NCBI GenBank assembly: GCA_049999805.1
Contig: JBNGIO010005431.1
Location: 1-33,360 of the forward strand
Direction: 5' to 3'
DNA: 33,360 bases
From: Folioceros fuciformis
Taxonomy: Eukaryota; Anthocerotophyta; Anthocerotopsida; Anthocerotales
Both the position numbers and the translations under genes were made by a program. A model generated the notes under the pieces. It ran no database searches. It was given only the letters and a program-made list of their open reading frames with translations, and had not been told where the DNA came from. Positions 28,699 through 33,360 of this stretch are shown in pieces (within the stretch, counting starts at the first letter, position 1; every line of letters starts with the position of its first letter).

Positions 28699-30628
28699 TT
28701 ATGCTGCTGGCTTAGGAGCTTCCGCAGGCTTAGGAGCTTCTGCAGGCTTAGGAGCTTCTGCAGGCTTAGGAGCTTCGGCAGGCTTTGGTGCTTCTGCAGG
28801 CTTAGGAGCTTCGGCAGGCTTTGGTGCTTCTGCAGGCTTTGGTGCTTCTGCAGGTTTAGAAGGTGCTGGAGGGGCTGGTGCAGGTGCAGCGGGAGCAGGA
28901 GCTGGTGCAGGAGGCTTGGGAGCTTCAGGTGGCATGGCATCTGCGGGCTTCGGTGCATCAGCAGGCTTAGGTGGGGCGGCTGGTGCAGGTGCAGCGGGAG
29001 CTGCTGGCTTAGGTGCGTCGGCTGGTTTGGGCGCGTCGGCAGGTTTGGGTGCGTCGGCAGGTTTGGGTGCGTCGGCTGGCTTAGGGGCATTACCTGCAGG
29101 TTTAGGAGGAGGATTAGCGGCGGCGGGTTTAGGATCATCACCTGCTGCCTTCGCGGCGCCGTCTGCTGGTTTGGCACCATCGCCTGGCTTCTTGTCACCG
29201 CCGCCGGCCGCTCCTGCACCAACTGCACCACCACCGGCAGCAGCGCCGGCGGGCTCGCCTGCTTTCGCCTTTTTCTCGGCGTCAGTGTCAGTCTGAGCAT
29301 CCTTGCCCTCTGGCTTCTCCACTTTCTGGGGATTATTTTTCAACAAAAATGCAGCCAAATACTCGAGAGGGTTGTCTGGTCTGTTCGTGTGATAGCAACC
29401 AGGAACATGCTCAACCCACCGGTTAAGTCCGTTTCCATCATGCTAGAAAGCGCATTTGTGACATTCATGCTCAAGGTTGCTTCAGGTGCACTTCAGGACA
29501 GGAATCTGCAATCGAAAGACGTACCTTTCCAAGACGAGATGTTGCAAACCCTGCAGTAAAATCGGCACCACAGATTTCTCCTGATGACACAGGCAAAAAC
29601 AAGTTGTAAGCTGCAAGCACCTTCTGAGACTTGTGAAACCGTAACAGTGCAGTCTCATGCCACAGAAGTCTGTACCTGAAGCAAACCCATACCAGATATT
29701 GCCGAACAGGTAAAGCCTTGAGCTCAATCCTGTGCTGCAGTTCCAAAGCCATCTTTTGGGCATTTTGTCCCTGGCATAGATGCAAATCCATATTAATCTG
29801 GACGTAACCCGAGATGTTGGCACACCATAGTCCTTGTTCAAATGCAGGATCCGTGTCCATGATAGACAATCCCCGTGTCCATTAAAGCAAAGCAAAAGAA
29901 GGGCTGATCTTCCATCTGTCCTAATGGAGATGTTTCAAAATCCTATGATCGGTTGCCTTGTTCAACACCTATCTATAACAGGATTGTCCCTCCCACTCGG
30001 AGACAGTGCAAGTACCTCAGCTGGGTTGTCAAACCATAATTCGGTAAACGTTGGAACTGGAACTGGTGGTGGAGCCTCTCCAGGAGGCGCACCAGGTGCC
30101 GCTACATCATACAAAGCCGCCAGTCAGCTGAAGAAGAAAAACCCAGCTTTCTCTTCATTCGACGGTTTGACATGGCCAGGTTCTCAGGACAATACATTGG
30201 AGGAAATGTTCTTGTCAATGGATTGGATGTGTAGAAACCCCCTTACTGGCCTTTTCTCATCTTGGGTGGTGCATTGTTGCAACAAACAACAGGGGCACCG
30301 AGACCATACGAGAACCTTGTAGAGTGCTCAAATCCCACACGTCAAACCGCTGGGATGTGCAAAATGTGCATTTGCTAAACCGTCCCCTAGAATGCGATGC
30401 ACGATGCCGAAACTGCAGTATATCCCCCATTCTCCTAAACATGCAATTTCTGAGGCAAACCGCAACAAATCAAGAGATCTAACCAGGGGCTCCCGGCGCT
30501 CTTGAGGCTCCTGGCGCTGCTGGCGATGCTCCAGCCGCAGGAAGTGCTCCGGGAGCAGCTGGCTTCGCTGCTGCTGGTGCAGGTGCTGCCGCCGCCGCAG
30601 GGGCTGGGACAGGTTTTGCTGCCGCCAT
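28699..30628 (-). CDS. DPY30-domain protein (COMPASS/SDC1-like) with long Ala/Pro-rich extensions
   Basis: DPY30 homodimers bind ASH2-type subunits of H3K4 methyltransferase (COMPASS) complexes; the motif also occurs in other scaffolds. Five exons, 30628-30484, 30101-30016, 29770-29693, 29580-29525 and 29380-28699, give 348 residues with GT-AG introns and matching phases. Exons 1-2 (1-77) are Ala/Pro-rich (MAAAKPVPAPAAAAAPAPAA...), ending TELWFDNPAE. Exon 3 gives MALELQHRIELKALPVRQYL, exon 4 EKSVVPILLQGLQHLVLE, and exon 5 starts RPDNPLEYLAAFLLKNNP: together the complete Dpy-30 motif at about 97-139. The rest (140-348) is low in complexity: Gly/Ala, then Pro/Ala/Lys, ending in eight PAEAPK repeats. 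Plant DPY30 proteins are usually about 100-135 residues, so the tail is the odd part. The start lies 842 bp from the divergent LEA start. COMPASS membership is inferred from the motif alone. Confidence 0.88.
28710..28853 (-). repeat. Eight 18-bp coding repeats (PAEAPK)
   Basis: Eight 18-bp units on the plus strand (GCTTAGGAGCTTCTGCAG and variants with GCTTTGGTGC) encode PAEAPK in the minus-strand DPY30-like gene. Changes are mostly third-position, so the peptide is kept while the DNA diverges. Confidence 0.95.
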
Positions 30629-31469
30629 GTTTCAACAATCTCTACAAAAACCTATGTCTCTGCCACACGTAACAGATCAACACGCACCAGAGCGAGAAGC
30701 ATCAACTGCCTGTACCGCGTCACACACTTCCCACATGCAAACTTAACATGAAGATTCCTTCCACACCGATTTCTGCCCGGTCTTCCAACGTATGGCACCG
30801 ACCTGGGGTAACTCCAATCTGATCCACCGGCATCACCAAAATCATGCGCAAATTTGCTGTCATGCGAGTGGAGCCAGTTGTGCGAGAATCATGTCCTTCC
30901 AAACACTAACCGTTGCGCGGCAACACATGCGATGCGCTAAATCCTCTACGGCAAGAATGCGATGCCATGAGGAGCGCTCGCGACGGTCGCTTCGCACGCA
31001 CACCCTTTCGGTCTGGTAAACTTTCTGTCCTTCAAACGGAAGGGTAAAAATTCGTGGTAACTCTTGGGGTTAATTCGATCGTCTCAACAGGTGGACGCAG
31101 CGGCTGACGACGCGTGCTCAACCAGGTGGCGAGCTTCTCGAGCTCCAGTGCGGATGAGCGCAGAGCGCGGTGCTGGCAGATTCAAGGCGCGTCGGAGGGA
31201 ATGCGCTAGTCACCATCTGCCACCTCTCCATGGTCAGATGCATCCCTCATCTGCTCAAGTGTCAGTATAAGGCTCCTCCTCTCCGTTGGCTGGTGCATCA
31301 CTCCTACATCTCAATCAGCAGGCGCCTTCGCTAGTTGCAAGTGTTTCCACTGTCCGGCTTTGATTCTTTTGCTACCAGAGCGAGCAGGCAGAGGATTGCA
31401 AGAAAGATTTCTGAGAAGTGAATTCACTTTTCTTCTTGTTTCTGCTGAGAGCCCTTCTTGTGTGAAACC
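30629..31469. promoter_or_regulatory. Divergent intergenic region between DPY30-like and LEA genes
   Basis: 842 bp between the two start codons. A TATA-like TATAAG at 31266-31271 suits a LEA transcript start near 31300. ACGCGTGCTC at 31110-31119 resembles the ABA coupling element CE3, but I see no CACGTG-type ABRE nearby. Short ORFs here show no coding signs. Confidence 0.45.
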
Positions 31470-32469
31470 ATGGCATCGTACCAGGACAAGCCTGAGCAGG
31501 CAGTGGAGGACGTGAAGGGAGCCGCAGTGGAGGGGATGGACAAGGCTGCTGACGCCACGCAGCAGGTGGTTGATTCCACTGCGCAAGCTAAGGATGAGGC
31601 TGCAGGAAAGACCAGTGAGAGCGCCAATACTCTGCAGGTATCACGCTGCGGAGATGCAATGATGAGAGGCGGTGTCTTCTTGTGTTCGTGCACAGAGTTT
31701 AGATCGGAAGACACAGGATTGATGTTGTCGTGATGGCAGGGTAAGGTCGGGGAATACACCGATGCTGCGCGCCAGAAACTCGAGGATCTGAAGCTCGGAG
31801 CGCAGGGCCAGTACAACAAGGTGACAGGCACTGTGCAGGACAGGGCAACCAAGACCTGGGACGGAACGACGGAGAAGTGAGCATACAAATTTGGATTTGG
31901 CATAATGTGATTGTATGTTTCACGCAGCCTCCTGATTTACATGTCACTGCACGATTGTCGTTGTTGTTTGCAGGGTTGGACAGGCGAGAGATGCAACGAC
32001 CAACACCGCTGCTGGTGTCAGAGACAGCACTTACGATGCTGTTAACAATGCGAAGGACGTTGTGTTGGAGAAATTTGAGCAGGCTAAGGGAGCCGTCACT
32101 AACGGTGTGAATGCTGCCAAAGATGCTGCTGGCAACACCTACACGAGCTCCACGGACACTGCCGACAATGCTTACACCGCAACCAAAGACAAGACTGTAG
32201 AGACCTACAATGCCGCCAAGGACACTGTGACCAATGCAGTCGGATCAGGACAGCAAAAGGCTGGCGACAGCGAGGCGGTGACTCAAGACAAGGCGAAGGA
32301 GGTTGGAAGCGAAGTGGGTAACAAGTCGCAGGAGAGTGCCCAGGCTCTGTCCGATCAGGCCTCGGATCGGACGCAGGAAAGCAAAGGCATCTTGGCTGCT
32401 GTAGGGGAGAAGGTGAGTCAAGGCTATCAGTCCGTGAAGGAAGCAGTGGTTGGTAAGAGCTCCAGTTAG
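31470..32469 (+). CDS. LEA group 3 (LEA_4 family) protein
   Basis: Late embryogenesis abundant proteins of group 3 are disordered in solution and form amphipathic helices on drying, protecting membranes and enzymes. Three exons, 31470-31637, 31740-31876 and 31974-32469, give 266 residues with GT-AG introns in phases 0 and 2. The product is very rich in Ala, Lys, Asp, Thr and Gln, with almost no Cys or hydrophobic clusters, and has degenerate 11-residue repeats (TAQAKDEAAGK, YTATKDKTVET, YNAAKDTVTNA, TQDKAKEVGSE). No signal or transit peptide is evident (MASYQDKPEQAVEDVKG), so a cytosolic or nuclear place is likely. ATG 31470 sits in AACCATGGC, a strong context. Regulation by drought, salt or ABA is the family norm, not shown here. 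The neighbour upstream, DPY30-like, is divergent. Confidence 0.9.
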
Positions 32470-32489
32470 ACGTGTGCTAGGTTGTGACA

Positions 32490-32825
32490 AATCTACTCAG
32501 AACTCCCGTCAAACAGCTGGTAGACCAGTGAGTTACAGAACCGACTTTTTTTTGGCTCACCCGATGAGCGGCTGTATGCGCCATGGCTCGCCCTGACTAT
32601 ATACAGTAGAAGGTCTCTAAGCTTTTTTGGCTGTACCTGGACAACAGCAACAGAAACAGTCTTGTAAAGACAATTGAATTGGAAATTATCTGTGTTGTAC
32701 ACAGTTCGTTGTTTTTGCTTTTCAATCAGGCTTCGCAGGTAATTAACAGGACATTATTTCATCATGCCATCCCAATATGAGAATCTTCCCTTTACACATC
32801 CGGTTTAAAATTTACACATTTTTTC
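32490..32825. other. LEA 3' flank
   Basis: Probable 3' UTR and terminator region of the LEA gene, then AT-rich DNA. No gene seen. Confidence 0.4.
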
Positions 32826-33360
32826 TATAAGTATCCCATTTTGAGTTGTAAGCATTATTTAAGGGTTAGGTATTCTATTTAAGTGGTAAGAATCTAATTT
32901 ACGTTTGTGACATTTCATTTACGTCATAGACGTCTATTTTTGTCCAGCTATTCATGTTTTTATACAGCACATTTGCTTTTGCATACAGCCTATTTTATTT
33001 GTATATTTATATTTTAATTATCTCATTAAGGTGTAGTATTCACATTCATGTTTTAGTTATCCTATTTAAGTTGTGTGAAGTTTTAGGCAGGTAATTTTTA
33101 AGTTTTAGGCATGCTATTTTCAAGTTGTATGTACGTCATTTTAAAGTTTTAGGGCACCCCATTCTCAAGCTTTAGGACATCCTATTTTCAAGTTTTAGGC
33201 ATCTCATAAAAGTTTTAGGTATCCCATTTTAAAGTTCTAGAACATCCCATTTTCAAGTTTTAGGACATCATATTTTCAAGCTTTAGGAGATCCCATTTAA
33301 GTTGAAGGCATCCCATTTACATTGTAGGCATCGTATTTAAGTTGTAGCATCGCATATACG
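32826..33360 (+). repeat. AT-rich degenerate minisatellite, about 20-26 bp units
   Basis: More than fifteen degenerate units of the type CCCATTTTCAAGTTTTAGGA/CATC. The most regular part is 33080-33340; the 5' part (32826-33080) is more diverged. The array runs off the end of the window. Confidence 0.85.

Noticed and set aside
28623-29300. Leu/Gln/His-rich frames and Gly/Ala frames over the DPY30 tail
   Set aside because: Repeat-driven shadows; only the frame joined to the Dpy-30 motif makes sense.
29482-29895. Two overlapping minus-strand frames upstream of the DPY30 tail as separate genes
   Set aside because: Each holds one exon of the DPY30-like gene (LPVRQYL and VVPILLQGL) plus intron sequence.

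Overview
This window is nuclear DNA from a land plant, most likely a non-seed plant such as a bryophyte; the exact taxon cannot be fixed from sequence alone. Evidence: spliceosomal introns, an N-myristoyltransferase of embryophyte type ending in Leu-Leu, a COP9 signalosome subunit 3 gene colinear with plant CSN3, a TORNADO1-type LRR-Roc-COR protein, a LEA group 3 protein, Ty1/copia elements and TTTAGGG telomere-like motifs. The window holds five runs of N. Four of them are flanked by exact terminal overlaps and look like unmerged contig ends.

Layout. 1-760: decayed F-box gene. 813-2085: truncated copia element A. 2090-3044: short tandem repeats and an unexplained leader. 3045-6640: decayed copia element B, keeping only a 3' LTR. 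6640-7350: GC-rich minisatellites. 7839-11930: pogo/Tigger-type DDE transposase pseudogene, split by a 2.4 kb insertion that holds a gene-like fragment and an antisense copia element C. 12100-15170: GC-moderate DNA with no gene I can name, except one short piece that weakly resembles an Argonaute N-terminus. From 15.6 kb a gene-rich part begins: NMT (+, intronless), CSN3 (+, 11 exons), a ROCO gene (-, 3 exons) convergent with CSN3, then 3 kb of microsatellites and telomere-motif repeats, then DPY30-like (-, 5 exons) and LEA (+, 3 exons) in divergent orientation, and finally an AT-rich degenerate minisatellite.

The five intact genes encode housekeeping or stress functions: protein myristoylation, CRL deneddylation, Roc GTPase signalling, H3K4 methyltransferase complex scaffolding and desiccation protection. 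They show no sign of forming one pathway. The most notable points are an unusually long DPY30 protein with an Ala/Pro/Lys repeat tail, a GC-AG intron that splits the P-loop of the ROCO GTPase, the 26-nt spacing between the CSN3 and ROCO stop codons, and the nested transposon. I found no CRISPR array, tRNA or rRNA gene. All gene models were spliced by hand from the sequence and compared with remembered family features, not with a database.
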